A DNA stretch of 64,000 bases from Hyphomicrobium_A sp963726795 (lineage in GTDB: Bacteria; Pseudomonadota; Alphaproteobacteria; Rhizobiales; Hyphomicrobiaceae): the NCBI GenBank assembly GCA_963726795.1, contig CAVSDD010000007.1:1-64000 (forward strand), read 5' to 3'. Of the stretch, positions 1 to 9,478 are shown piece by piece; positions within the stretch are counted from its first letter, which is position 1; every line of letters starts with the position of its first letter. The notes below the pieces were generated by a model. The model did no database searches. It saw only the letters and a list, made by a program, of their open reading frames with translations, and was not told the DNA's origin. A program made the translations under genes and the position numbers.

Positions 1-132
1 AGCCAGATCACTGCTACATCGCACTCGACCATTGAGCACATCAGCAAGTTCAGCCGCAATGACCCCACCGAAGCCAGACTCTCGGCCATCCGCCGCGCCA
101 CGCGGGCCGTCGTTCAGCTTGGTTGCCGGTGA
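1..132 (+). CDS. Possible 3' end of a truncated gene
   Basis: Frame 1 is open from the window edge to a TGA and encodes 43 residues ending in AVVQLGCR. The segment is rich in Ser, Arg and Ala and has no motif I recognise. It could be the tail of a gene cut by the window edge or a chance open frame. No function is assigned. Confidence 0.3.
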   Translation, partial: SQITATSHSTIEHISKFSRNDPTEARLSAIRRATRAVVQLGCR

Positions 133-638
133 GCATGCGACAGCAGACGGTGTCACCTTCGCCCAGCGAGACCAATCCTAAACCGGAAGTCGTCGCCGGG
201 CTGGCGATTGGTTAATTGACGGTCACCAGAAATCCGGACGGTAGAAATTGCGTATTCGTCGCCTCCTGTTTTTGCCGATCGCCCTGGGCTTTGCGGGAGT
301 AGGAATCCTGCCCGCAGTCGCCGGGCCGGTCATAGCGCTTGCCGCGCATCTCGGGCGAGTTCCTGACAGTGTGGTTAAGCGGGTTGACGCACGTAAGGAC
401 CTCCATTGCCACTTCGTGCCCCGGCGCATCCGCTGTCACAAAGGCGAGGCGCTGCCGATAAATTACCCGCCGCTAACCGACACGCCGTCTCTCAACAGTT
501 TGCGCGACCGCCCAGCCAAAAAAACCAGCGCCCATCGCGCCCGTCGGCCCGCCGATTGAATGCTGACCGGCAAATGCACCGCAGGACCTGCGCGAGCAGT
601 AAGCCTGTTGCAATCGACGCTCCTTCCGCGGCGATCAA
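133..638. other. No gene assigned
   Basis: Short overlapping open frames exist on both strands. One on the plus strand from a TTG at 248 starts with a signal-peptide-like stretch, but the rest looks like antisense composition and there is no good ribosome binding site. A perfect palindrome with 9-base arms lies at 631-649 and overlaps the end of the next minus-strand gene, where it may act as a hairpin. Confidence 0.4.
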
Positions 639-1072
639 TCATTGATCGCGTTTTGAGAGGGCGGGCACCAGGTCGCCAAGCGTGTACCGGTCAAGGACGC
701 CGGTGAAGGCAGCTGCGGCGACGTCAAAGATCGAATCTTTGAGGGAAGTCTTCCCACGAGAAGAGCAGGCGCCGGCTGGAAGTCTTGGTGACCGAGGTCG
801 CCGCCACGGCCCGCGCAACATCGCCGATCGTGATGTCTGCGGCAGCACGCCCGAGGCGCACGCCGCCCCGCTGGCCACGAAAAACAGCCAGAAGACCGGT
901 CCTTGCGAGGGCGGCGACGAGCTTCGTTCCATTGTCGTGCGAAATACCCACGCGCTCCGAAATTTCGCGGATCGGCGCAAGTGCATCGCCCGCCCGGGCC
1001 CTGTCGAGCAGGATGTTCGTGGCATGCACGGTGGTGCTGTAAAGGGCCAGGCGGCGACTTGCGCAGGGCACC
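639..1072 (-). pseudogene. Rrf2-family transcription regulator, frame-broken
   Basis: The N-terminal part reads as an Rrf2-type winged helix: a start region with LALYSTTVHATNILL, then an IREISERVGISHDNGTKLVAAL recognition region and a GQRGGVRLGR wing. After about position 795 the frame shifts, and the typical Rrf2 C-terminal segment (VLDRYTLGDLV) appears in another frame down to a TGA at 639-641. Rrf2 proteins (NsrR, IscR, RirA) sense NO, Fe-S or iron. I do not see a clear three-cysteine cluster here, so the ligand is open. It follows the TPR gene and the RND efflux operon on the same strand. Broken by mutation or by sequence error. Confidence 0.6.
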
Positions 1073-1159
1073 GCCGGTTTCCGGTGCGATCGCAGGCAGA
1101 TGGAGGCCAGCACCGATCTTGGCCCCGTTGCGCCGTTGCTTCTTGTTTCCGAGCCGCAT

Positions 1160-2023
1160 TTTGTCAGCGCCTCCAGCCGTCCGGCACGAAGAGATTCCGG
1201 ACCGCGGCATGGGCCGCTGGCTCCGTGCCGCTCCAGTTCTTCCTGAAGCGCGCGCAGCAGGCGTGCGCTCTGCTCGTCGCCGGGGTTCAGCTCAAGGGCA
1301 CGCTTGAAATCCGACAATGGCAGCGGTCCGATCACCGAGCTCGCGGTAGGCGTTTCCACGATAGCTGTAGGCGCCGGGGATTGGGATTTAGCTGATGGCC
1401 CTGTCGAAGTCGGCCAGCGCCACGTCGAATTTGCGCAAGCACGGCAAATGCGATGCCGCGGTTGAAATATCCCCGCGCATCACGCGGATCGAGGCGTATC
1501 GCTTCCGTCAGATCGGCAATCGCTTGATCGAAGTGGCCAAGTCGGCCTCGGGCGATGCCGCGGTTGGTATAGGCCAGCGCGAAGCCGGGTTTGATCCGAA
1601 TGGCGGCACTATAGTCGTCGGCGGCCGCACGAAGATCCGCCGCTCTGCAGATAAATGTTTCCGCGATTGTAGTAGTACTCCGCGCTACGTGGAGTTAGGT
1701 TGATCGCTCGCACCTCATCTTCAAGAGCGAGTGCAAGCTCGCCGCGCATACGGTGAAGATCGGCCCGCTTGTCGAAGGCTTGTGCCAACGTCGGTTCAAC
1801 CGCAATCGCCTGCGTCAGGTCCCTCATTGCCGGATCGAGACGGTGCCGGGCAACGTAAGCATCAGCTCGAGCCACATAAGCAACTGCGGCCTCATGGCTC
1901 GCTCACTGAAGGCTCTTCAAGCACCGCGGTGCAGCCCAGTATGCTGCGTTCGGATCAGGCGCTCGGGCACTCGCCCGCATTAGCGCTGGTTGCGCCGAAG
2001 CTCACCAGCACACCGAGCAGCAC
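1160..2023 (-). pseudogene. Periplasmic tetratricopeptide-repeat protein, frame-broken
   Basis: A GTG start at 2023 follows the DUF3240 stop by three bases and opens a short signal peptide ending in SANA followed by GEC. Six or so TPR units can then be read across three frames, for example RADAYVARHRLDPAMRDL, EYYYNRGNIYLQ, AYTNRGIARGRLGHFDQA and GYFNRGIAFAV. At least four frame shifts and one in-frame TGA near 1970 interrupt it. The family is common in alphaproteobacteria as an exported protein-interaction module of unknown role. Its position at the end of the efflux operon suggests co-transcription. The 3' end is uncertain. Confidence 0.6.
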
Positions 2024-2026
2024 TCG

Positions 2027-2435
2027 TCAGCTGCTGAGAAGGGCCAAGACGGTGGATCGCCGGCCATGTCGTCGATCCCTGGGCTCAGCCGCGCCAGCCG
2101 GGTTTTCCGTCGGCGGATCGTCCGGCGCAAGCCGGCCGAAGGCCTCGATTGGCTCGACCCAATAGGCGAGGCCTTCAATCCCCGCTCTGCGTGCGAATGT
2201 CATCCAGAAGCGATGTCAAGCGCGCGCGGGGAAGGATTAGCACGAGAACGCCACGCATTACGCGGCCGCGCACGCGCTCGCGAACACTCGCCCGGTTGAA
2301 GTCATGACCGTGTCCTTCGGCCTTCCAAGTCGTGAAGCCGGTGAGCGGCGGCTCGGCGGCCAGCATCAGCTCCACAAGGCAGTCCTCGGAATCCGGCGGA
2401 TAGACAAGCGTCAGCTTGCAAGCGGATTGGTCCAT
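2027..2435 (-). pseudogene. DUF3240 family protein of RND efflux operon, frame-broken
   Basis: The start at 2435 overlaps the 3' end of the RND pump gene by 25 bases, as expected for translational coupling. The N-terminus (KLTLVYPPDSEDCLVELML, then GFTTWKAEGHGHD) matches DUF3240, a small ferredoxin-fold-like family encoded beside heavy-metal RND pumps. The frame breaks near 2180; the conserved YWVEPIEAFGRL segment continues in another frame to a TGA at 2027-2029. Function in the family is unknown, with a regulatory or sensing role usually supposed. I infer a role with the efflux pump. Confidence 0.6.
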
Positions 2436-5400
2436 GACAGATTCCGTATTTCGGCTTGAGGTGATCCGGTCGCGACGCCGAAGCGACGAAACAGGATCGG
2501 CAGCAGAACGAGCGTAAGGATCGGTCGAGGTGACGAGTCCGCCGATCACCACGATGGCGAGCGGCTTCTGGATCTCGGAGCCGGGTCCGTTGGCAAACAG
2601 CAGCGGCACGAGGCCGAAGGCGGCAATGCTCGCCGTCATCAGGACGGGACGCAGTCGCCGGAGCGATCCCTCGAAGACCACCTGACGCAAGCGGCGCGCC
2701 GCTCGCGAGGAGCTGGTTGAAGTGGCTGACGAGGACGAGACCGTTGAGTACGGCGATGCCGAGCAGCGCGATGAACCCGACCGACGCCGGAACCGACAGG
2801 TATTCGCCGGACAGCCAGAGCGCGAGGACGCCGCCGATCAGCGCGAACGGAATGTTGGCGAGGATCAGCACGGACTGGCGCACGGATCGCAGCGTCGCAA
2901 ACAGCACGAGGAAGATCAGCCCGAGCGCTATCGGAACGACGATCGGCAAGCCGTGCGGCGGCGCGCCGCTGGTTCTCGAACTCGCCGCCCCAGACGAGGC
3001 GATAGCCGGCCGGCAGCGTCACCTTCGCCGCAACCGCCTTTTGTGCGTCTTCGACGAAGCCGACGAGGTCGCGGCCGGTGACGTAGGCCTGCACGATGGC
3101 AAAGCGTGAAGCGTTCTCCCGGTCGACCTTTACGGAGCCCGCGGTACGGCGCAGTTGCGCAACATCGCCGATGCGGATGAGCCCGCCGTCGCCGGCTGCC
3201 AGCTGGCTCTGCATGAAAACCTCGGGCGTTTCGCGCAGCGTTCTCGGGCCCGCGGATCACGATGTTCGTCCGCCGTTGCGCCTCGGCGACGATGCCGGCG
3301 GGCGCGCCTTCCAGCAACGCGCGCAGCTCGTCTTCGATGCGCGTGACGGAAAGGCCCGTGCGGCCCGCGGTCAGCCGATCCATGTCGATCTGAAGGTAGT
3401 CGACCGTATCGTTGGAGGCCGTGAAGACCTCCGAGGCACCCTTAACGCTGGTGATTGCCGTCTGTATGCGGCCAGCGAGATCGGCAAGTGTCTTGAGATC
3501 TGGGCCGAATATCTTCACGGCCAAGTCGCCGCGCGCTCCGGTGAGCATCTCGGACGTGCGCATTTCAATCGGCTGCGTAAAGGCGACTTCGACGCCGGGC
3601 AGCTCTGCCATCGCCGTCCGCAGCTGCTGCAACAACCACTCCTTGTCCGGCACCCGCCATTGGTCCTTAGGCTTGAGGACGAGGAAGGCGTCCGTATCGT
3701 TGAGGCTCATGGGATCGAGCCCCAGCTCGTCGGAGCCCACGCGCGCAATGACGTTTTCGACCTCTGGCACCTTCTCGAGCAGAGTCTTCTGTATGCGCAG
3801 ATCCATTGCGACGCTTCCTGCCAAGTTGATTGAGGGAAGCTTGGTCGTCTGCACGATGACCGACCCCTCGTCCATCGTCGGCATGAACGTCTTGCCGATG
3901 GCGAGATAGGCAAACACCATCGCCGTCACGCCGGCGGCTGCGAAGATGTAGACGGGCAGCGGGTGCGCGAGGCAGAAGCGCAAGAGTGGGCGATATCCAC
4001 CTTCCAGAACTCGCATCAGCATTGGGCTCTTGCGAGCGCTCCCGCGCAGGAGGAGCGACGACAGGGCGGGAATCAAGGTCAAGGACAGCGCCAGGGAGCC
4101 AGAGAGCGCAAAAACGATCGTGAGGGCAACGGGCGCGAACAGTTTGCCTTCCAGCCCCTGCAGCGACAGAAGAGGCAGGAATACCAGGCAGATGATCAGG
4201 ATGCCGGAGGCGACTGGCATGACGACCTCCGCTGCCGCCTGGTAGACCTGATGCAGGAGCGGGATGCGAGTATCACCGGCATGGTGGTTGAGACGTTCGA
4301 CCGTGTTCTCGACCACGACCACCGCGGCGTCGACGATGAGGCCGATAGCGATGGCGAGCCCGCCCAGGCTCATCAGGTTCGCTGACATACCGACTAGCGT
4401 CATCATCAGGAACGTGATGAGCGCCGCCATCGGCAGTGTGACGGCCACTACTAAGGCAGCGCGGAGGTTCCCGAGGAAAGCAACAAGGAGAATGACGATC
4501 AGGATCGTGGCCTCCAATAGCGCCTTTTTGACCGTGTCGACGGCTCGTTGAATGAGGGCCGAACGGTCGTAGAAGGTCTTAAGCGTCACACCTTCGGGCA
4601 GACTGGACTTAAGGGTCTCGAGCCGCTCGCGCACAGCCTTCACGATCGCGCTTGCATCGGCGCCGCGCAGCGACAGGACGAGGCCCTGCACCGCCTCGCC
4701 GTTGCCGCCTTCGGTGACAGCTCCATAGCGCGTCAGATTGCCGACGCCGACGGCGGCCACGTCTTGGAGGCGCAAGACTTTGCCGCCCTCTGATCTGAGC
4801 ACGATCTGCTCCAGGTCTCCGGGAGTGCGGATTGCGCCTTCCGTGCGCACGACGAGCGCCTTCTCTCCGTCGGAAAGTCGACCGGCGCCGTCATTGCGAT
4901 TGGTCGCTTCGATCGCCGCTTTGATGTCTGCGATGCTCAATCCAGCGCTAGCGAGAGCAGCGCTATCGGGTACGACCTCGAACGTACGCACCATTCCGCC
5001 AAGCGAATTTACGTCGGCGACGCCGGGTATCGTCCTCAGAGCGGGACGGATGGTCCAATCGAGGAGACTGCGCCGCTCTTCTAGCGAGAGCTTGCCGCCC
5101 TCGATAGTGAACATGAAGACCTCGGAGAGCGGCGTGGAGATCGGCGCCAGGCCGCCAGCGACGCTCGAGGGGAGCTCACCGACAACGTCCGCTAGCCGTT
5201 CCGCTACCTGCTGGCGCGCCCAATAGATGTCGGTCCCGTCCTCGAAGTCGATGGTGATGTCGGCGATCGCGTACTTGGTCGTGGAGCGCAGAATCGTCTG
5301 GCGCGGGATGCCGAGCAGCTCCAACTCGATCGGCGCAATCACGCGCGTCTCGACCTCCTCCGGCGTCATCCCCGGCGCCTTCATGATGATCTTGACCTGT

Positions 5401-5534
5401 ACCGACGATATGTCAGGGAAGGCATCGATGGGGATACGCAGGAAAGCGTAGGTTCCTGCCCCGGCGATTAGCACCGAGCAAAGCAGCACGAAGGCGCGCT
5501 GCGTCAGTGCAAATTCTACAATTCTGCGCAGCAT
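2411..5534 (-). CDS. Heavy-metal efflux RND pump, inner-membrane subunit, frame-broken
   Basis: Proton-driven RND permease of the HME (CzcA/CusA) family, about 1040 residues once joined. The first ~770 residues are in one frame and show the N-terminal helix, the porter domain (PDISSVQVKI, GMTPEEVETRV) and TM4 with the relay motif AIGLIVDAAVVVVEN. Breaks near 3240, 2955, 2690 and 2523 move the rest through other frames, ending LPILFRRFGVATG to a TGA at 2411. The AIG-DAA-EN pattern is closer to the CusA-type (monovalent Cu/Ag) relay than to the CzcA DFG-DGA-VEN form, so substrate is uncertain. A GTG just upstream (5537) overlaps the adaptor stop and could also start it. It needs the adaptor encoded upstream and an outer-membrane factor, which is not seen in this window. 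Confidence 0.8.
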
Positions 5535-5537
5535 CAC

Positions 5538-6597
5538 TTACTCCGCATCGATCATATTCTCGAGCTGCGCAAGTCCTGAGACGGCGACCTTCTGCCCCGC
5601 GCGGAGAGGACCCTCGATGGTGGCCCCGTGCAGCGTCTTTCCCTTCAGCGTGATGGGCAGCACGGTAAAGCCGCCTTCGGTTCGCACGAATACGCTCGGC
5701 GTGCCCGCCAGCCAAACAACCGAATTCGCTGGCACATCGAAGCCGCTGACCGCAGCTTTTCGGTGAATGCTGAGTGTCACCATCTGACCGAAAGCGAGGC
5801 CCGCGGAGGCGGGGATGGTGCCCACAAGTTTGGCCGAGCGAGTCTTGGGATCGAGCGTGTGACCCACGGAGAGCACTTTGCCCAGTTGCGCCGTCGCTCA
5901 AATGGATGATGTCGCCAGGCTGCGCTTTGCCAATCAGGAAGGCCGGTAGTTGCGCTTCCACCCAAAGCTCATCGCTAGTGTCCAAGACAACGGCAGGTGC
6001 CATCGCCTCGATGCTCGCGCCAGGACCGACGTTTGCCTCGACGATGCGGCCAGCCTTCTGGGCAACCAAAGTGTAGCTGCCGTCGGGATTTGTCTGGATA
6101 TCCCCGAGAGAAACCAGCCGCTTGTGCTCATCGACGACGGCGCGGAGCCCATCGCGCTGAGCTTCGGTCTCTCTTGCACGCGTCGGCGAAGCGATGTTTT
6201 TGTCAGAAAGCGTGCGATAGCGGTCCGCGACGGCAGCGGCGGCGCCGAGATTGGCTTCAGCCTGGCGCAACTGAGATAGGTTTTCGACCAGCTCGCGGCT
6301 GGCAATAGTCATCAGCTTTCGGCCTGGCTCAACTCGTTCGCCGGGCATCACCTCGACCGACACAACGGTGCCCGCGAATGGCGCCGCCACTGCGATCCGG
6401 CTGTTCAGTGGAGGGATGATGGTGCCAGGCAGCAGCGCAATCGCTTCCTCCGTTGCCGGACGCACTTCCTGGAGCTTGATCTCGAGACGATCGATCTGTG
6501 CTTGCGAAACGGCGATTTCCATCACCAATGCCGCAACCGCCCCCGATATGCAAAGAAGGGGAGCCAGCGCCGCCGGCAGAACTTTGCCCAAAGTCAT
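5538..6597 (-). CDS. RND efflux periplasmic adaptor (CzcB/HlyD family), frame-broken
   Basis: Membrane-fusion protein linking the RND pump to an outer-membrane channel. The start at 6597 has a good GGAGG eight bases upstream. An N-terminal hydrophobic anchor is followed by a lipoyl/barrel region (VAAPFAGTVVSVEVMPGERV), a coiled-coil hairpin (LSQLRQAEANLGAAAAVADR) and a second lipoyl half (AQKAGRIVEANVGPGA). A one-base break near 5895 moves the membrane-proximal part (VLPITLKGKTLHGATIEGPL) into another frame that ends two bases before the pump start. Length about 353 residues, normal for the family. First gene of the efflux operon and divergent from the two-component system, which probably controls it. 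Confidence 0.8.
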
Positions 6598-6758
6598 AAC
6601 CGCAACCTCCGAACCAGCTACGGCTGTTGCATGCTGACCTGAAACCAACCTGAATGGCGGGGCACGACAGGGTTAATGGCCTGCCGTGGAACGGCTTTTC
6701 ATCTTTCAGCTGGAATTCAGGTTCAGTTAGGCATAGAAGTGCCTACAGGAGATCCATC

Positions 6759-7411
6759 ATTCGCATTCTGCTTGTCGAAGACGACGATGACATCGCGCGG
6801 CGCCTGACCACAGGCCTCCGGCCGTCCGGCTTCGTCGTGGACCGCGCAAAGAACGGCGAAGACGGTCTCGCAATGGGCGCCCACGATGCGTTCGATGCCG
6901 TCATCCTGGATCTTGGTCTGCCGTACATGGAAGGCATGGCGGTCCTGCGCAACTGGCGCGCGACGAACCGCGATATGCCGGTCCTGATCCTGACAGCGCG
7001 CGGAACGTGGACGGAAAAGGTGGAAGGTCTCAACGCCGGCGCCGATGACTACATCACCAAACCGTTCCACATCGAGGAGGTCCTTGCCCGCCTGAGGGCG
7101 CTTATCCGCCGGAAATCGGGGGCAGCTAACTCGGTCCTTGCCCATAAGGACATCACCCTCGACACCGTCGCGGGGCGGGCGAGCGTCGATGGACGCGCGG
7201 TCGAGTTGACCGCGTCCGAGCTCCGCATGCTGACCTATTTCATGCATCGTGTGAACCGCATCATCTCGCAGAAGGAACTCACGGAGCACCTCTACGAGCT
7301 TGACGAAACAGCAAATCCAACACGATCGAAGTCTACGTCAGCCGCTTGAGACGCAAACTGGGCCGCGACATCATCGCCACCGTGCGCGGTCTCGGCTATC
7401 GCATGGATTGA
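6759..7411 (+). CDS. OmpR-family response regulator, frame-broken near the 3' end
   Basis: Receiver domain with the acidic pocket EDDDD, phosphoacceptor Asp in VILDLGLPYMEG, TAR switch and KPF lysine, then an OmpR/PhoB winged helix. The break at about 7316 looks like one missing base; the rest (IEVYVSRLRRKLGRDII, VRGLGYRMD) follows in the next frame to a TGA at 7411. The family start (MRILLVEDD) appears here as ATT at 6759 behind AGGAG with a 7-base gap. The only in-frame ATG is 35 codons upstream at 6654. Either a rare ATT start or a sequence error is implied. It pairs with the kinase that starts 9 bases later, and likely regulates the divergent metal-efflux operon. Confidence 0.85.
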
Positions 7412-7420
7412 GGTCGGCAT

Positions 7421-8794
7421 TTGCGTATCGGTAGTTTGAAAGCCCGGCTCATCCTCGTTACGGCCTTATGGATTGTGGGCGCCCTTGCGGTGGCCGGTCC
7501 ACTGCTGTCCGCGGTCATCAGGGGTTTTCTCGTCGAAGAATTCTATGAGGAACTCCACGTCCATCTCGACGAGCTGGAGCGGCTGATGGAAATCGACGGC
7601 AAGGGCCAGTTCCGTCTGCAGCGCCCGCTCAGCGATCCCCGCTACCTCGCGCACCTGTCAGGCTATTACTGGGAGATCCAGAAAAGCGGGAAAGTCCTCT
7701 CCCGATCGGCGTCGATGGAAGGGCCTGCGCTCAACGTTCCCGTAGATGGAGGCGTCGATACGCAGGTGCACAGACACAGCATCGCTGGCCCGAGCGGAAA
7801 ATTGCTGATCGAGGAACGGTTGCGCTGGTTCAACTCCGATAAGGAGCCGCTTCGCCTCATCGTCGGCACCGATAAAAGCAACCTCGACCAGGAGATGCTG
7901 AAGTTCAATTACGTGCTGCTCTGGTCGCTCACCCTGTTTGCGCTCGCCATGATTGCAGCCGCCATCCTGCTGCTGCTTTATGCTACGGCGCCTTTCGGAC
8001 ATTTGCGCACGGCGCTCGCGAAAGTGCGTAAAGGCGCCGCCGGAAATCTGCACGGTGCGTTTCCCTACGAAGTCCAGCCACTCATCGACGAACTGAACAA
8101 GCTCCTTACCGCCTCAAGCGAGCAGATGCAGCGCGCGCGCGCCCAGGCGGGGAATATTGCCCACGGCCTGAAGACGCCGCTGGCGACCCTCGTTGACGAG
8201 GCCGATCAGCTGACGCAGCGCGGCGAGCATAGATCAGGTTCGATTATTCTTGAGCAGTGCCGGCGGATGCAAACTCAGATTGACTACCAGATTGCCCGCG
8301 CCCGCAGCGCCGCCTCGAGAGGAAAGCCTGGCACGGCGTCGTCGCTCACCGAGACAGCGGACGCTGTGGTGCGCGCCCTGCAGCGCCTCCATGTCGAGCG
8401 TGGCCTGCGGATCGAGAACGAGCTTCCGCCGGATGTGATGGTCGCCTGCGAGACCGAGGACCTCAATGAAATGCTGGCCAATCTCGTCGACAACGCCTGC
8501 AAGCACGCCAATACGCGGGTCCTGCTGCGTCTAGAGCCGGAGGCGCCGCAGGGCAACGTGCGCCTGATTATCGAGGATGACGGTCGCGGCTTACCCCCCG
8601 AAGCCTGGGATGTTGTGTTCAACATCGGCGAGCAGTGGAAAATCCGGTCGGGGGGCTCCGGCCTTGGCCTGCCGATCGTGCGGGATCTCGCGCAGCTCTA
8701 CGGCGGAGAAATCCGCCTAGATCAATCGGGCCTTGGCGGGGTGAAAGTCGTCCTCGACCTTCCCAGCTTCTCCCGGTCGGATCACAGCGCCTGA
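7421..8794 (+). CDS. Sensor histidine kinase
   Basis: Membrane-bound partner of the preceding response regulator, 457 residues, from a TTG start. TM1 lies at about residues 9-31 and TM2 at about 166-190, with a periplasmic sensor of roughly 135 residues between them. A short linker leads to the H-box (NIAHGLKTPLATLVDEADQL, phosphoacceptor His), followed by N-box NLVDNACKHA, G1 DDGRGL and G2 GSGLGLPIV of the ATPase domain. The general layout is like PhoQ/QseC-type kinases. Position beside a metal RND operon suggests a metal-responsive signal, but the sensor domain has no metal motif I can name. Confidence 0.88.
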   Translation: MRIGSLKARLILVTALWIVGALAVAGPLLSAVIRGFLVEEFYEELHVHLDELERLMEIDGKGQFRLQRPLSDPRYLAHLSGYYWEIQKSGKVLSRSASMEGPALNVPVDGGVDTQVHRHSIAGPSGKLLIEERLRWFNSDKEPLRLIVGTDKSNLDQEMLKFNYVLLWSLTLFALAMIAAAILLLLYATAPFGHLRTALAKVRKGAAGNLHGAFPYEVQPLIDELNKLLTASSEQMQRARAQAGNIAHGLKTPLATLVDEADQLTQRGEHRSGSIILEQCRRMQTQIDYQIARARSAASRGKPGTASSLTETADAVVRALQRLHVERGLRIENELPPDVMVACETEDLNEMLANLVDNACKHANTRVLLRLEPEAPQGNVRLIIEDDGRGLPPEAWDVVFNIGEQWKIRSGGSGLGLPIVRDLAQLYGGEIRLDQSGLGGVKVVLDLPSFSRSDHSA

Positions 8795-8799
8795 CCGCA

Positions 8800-9376
8800 T
8801 CACCCGGCGACGCCTTCAGCAGGGCGCCGTAGTGCGGAAGCTAAGCGCAGGCGGACCGCTACATGCAAGGCCAGAACGAGCAGCCCGAACGATACGGCAT
8901 TCACCTCCAGCACGCGCAGCACCACGTCGCTTGAAAACGCCGCGTCCGAGGAGGGCAGCACGAACGTCGCGGCGTAAAGCATCGCCTCGTACGCAGCAAA
9001 CGCGGCAACGAACCCGGCCCCAACTGCCGCGAGATCATGGATTTTCATGCGTCCCACCAGAAGAGCCGCAAGAAATGCGGCGAGAGTGCCGGCGCCAATG
9101 GCTGCGCCCCATGCAAAACTTTCGCCGGTGCGCGGATAGTCAAGGATCAGGAAGCCGACGAGCTGATTGCTGAGCCAGACGGCACCAACCAAAACCAGTC
9201 CCTCTCAACCGCGAAAGGCGGCCGGCAATTGCAGCGATGGCTGCAAACGGCGCCGCGCATGCAAAGGCTAGACTGCCGAGAACGCTGACCATCGTGACGA
9301 GACCGATCCACACCGCCGCCGTGACCGTGTTATCCGGCGCCGCACCGCCTCTTGCCCGCACTATTTGTTCCGTCAT
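8800..9376 (-). CDS. Multi-spanning membrane protein, putative cobalamin-regulon member, frame-broken
   Basis: ATG at 9376 lies behind GGAG. About 190 residues with five or so hydrophobic segments, beginning TAAVWIGLVTMVSVLGSLAF and ending LEVNAVSFGLLVLALHVAV. A frame break near 9200 separates the first helices from the remainder (WLSNQLVGFLILDYPRTGES). I do not recognise the family with certainty. It lies about 100 bases downstream of the riboswitch-controlled TonB receptor on the same strand, so a role in cobalamin or cobalt uptake is a reasonable inference only. It converges with the histidine kinase gene. Confidence 0.6.
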
Positions 9377-9478
9377 CTTTGCTCGCTCCAAGTTTTGGCC
9401 CGTAGATCAACGCAACTGCACTTCATGCAATGCGGCGCGCGATAATGGAGAGTGGACACGTTCCCGCCGCGCGGCTTG

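Noticed and set aside
248..559. Signal-peptide-like plus-strand frame
   Set aside because: Convincing only for the first 28 residues, no ribosome binding site before the TTG, and an equally plausible frame runs opposite.
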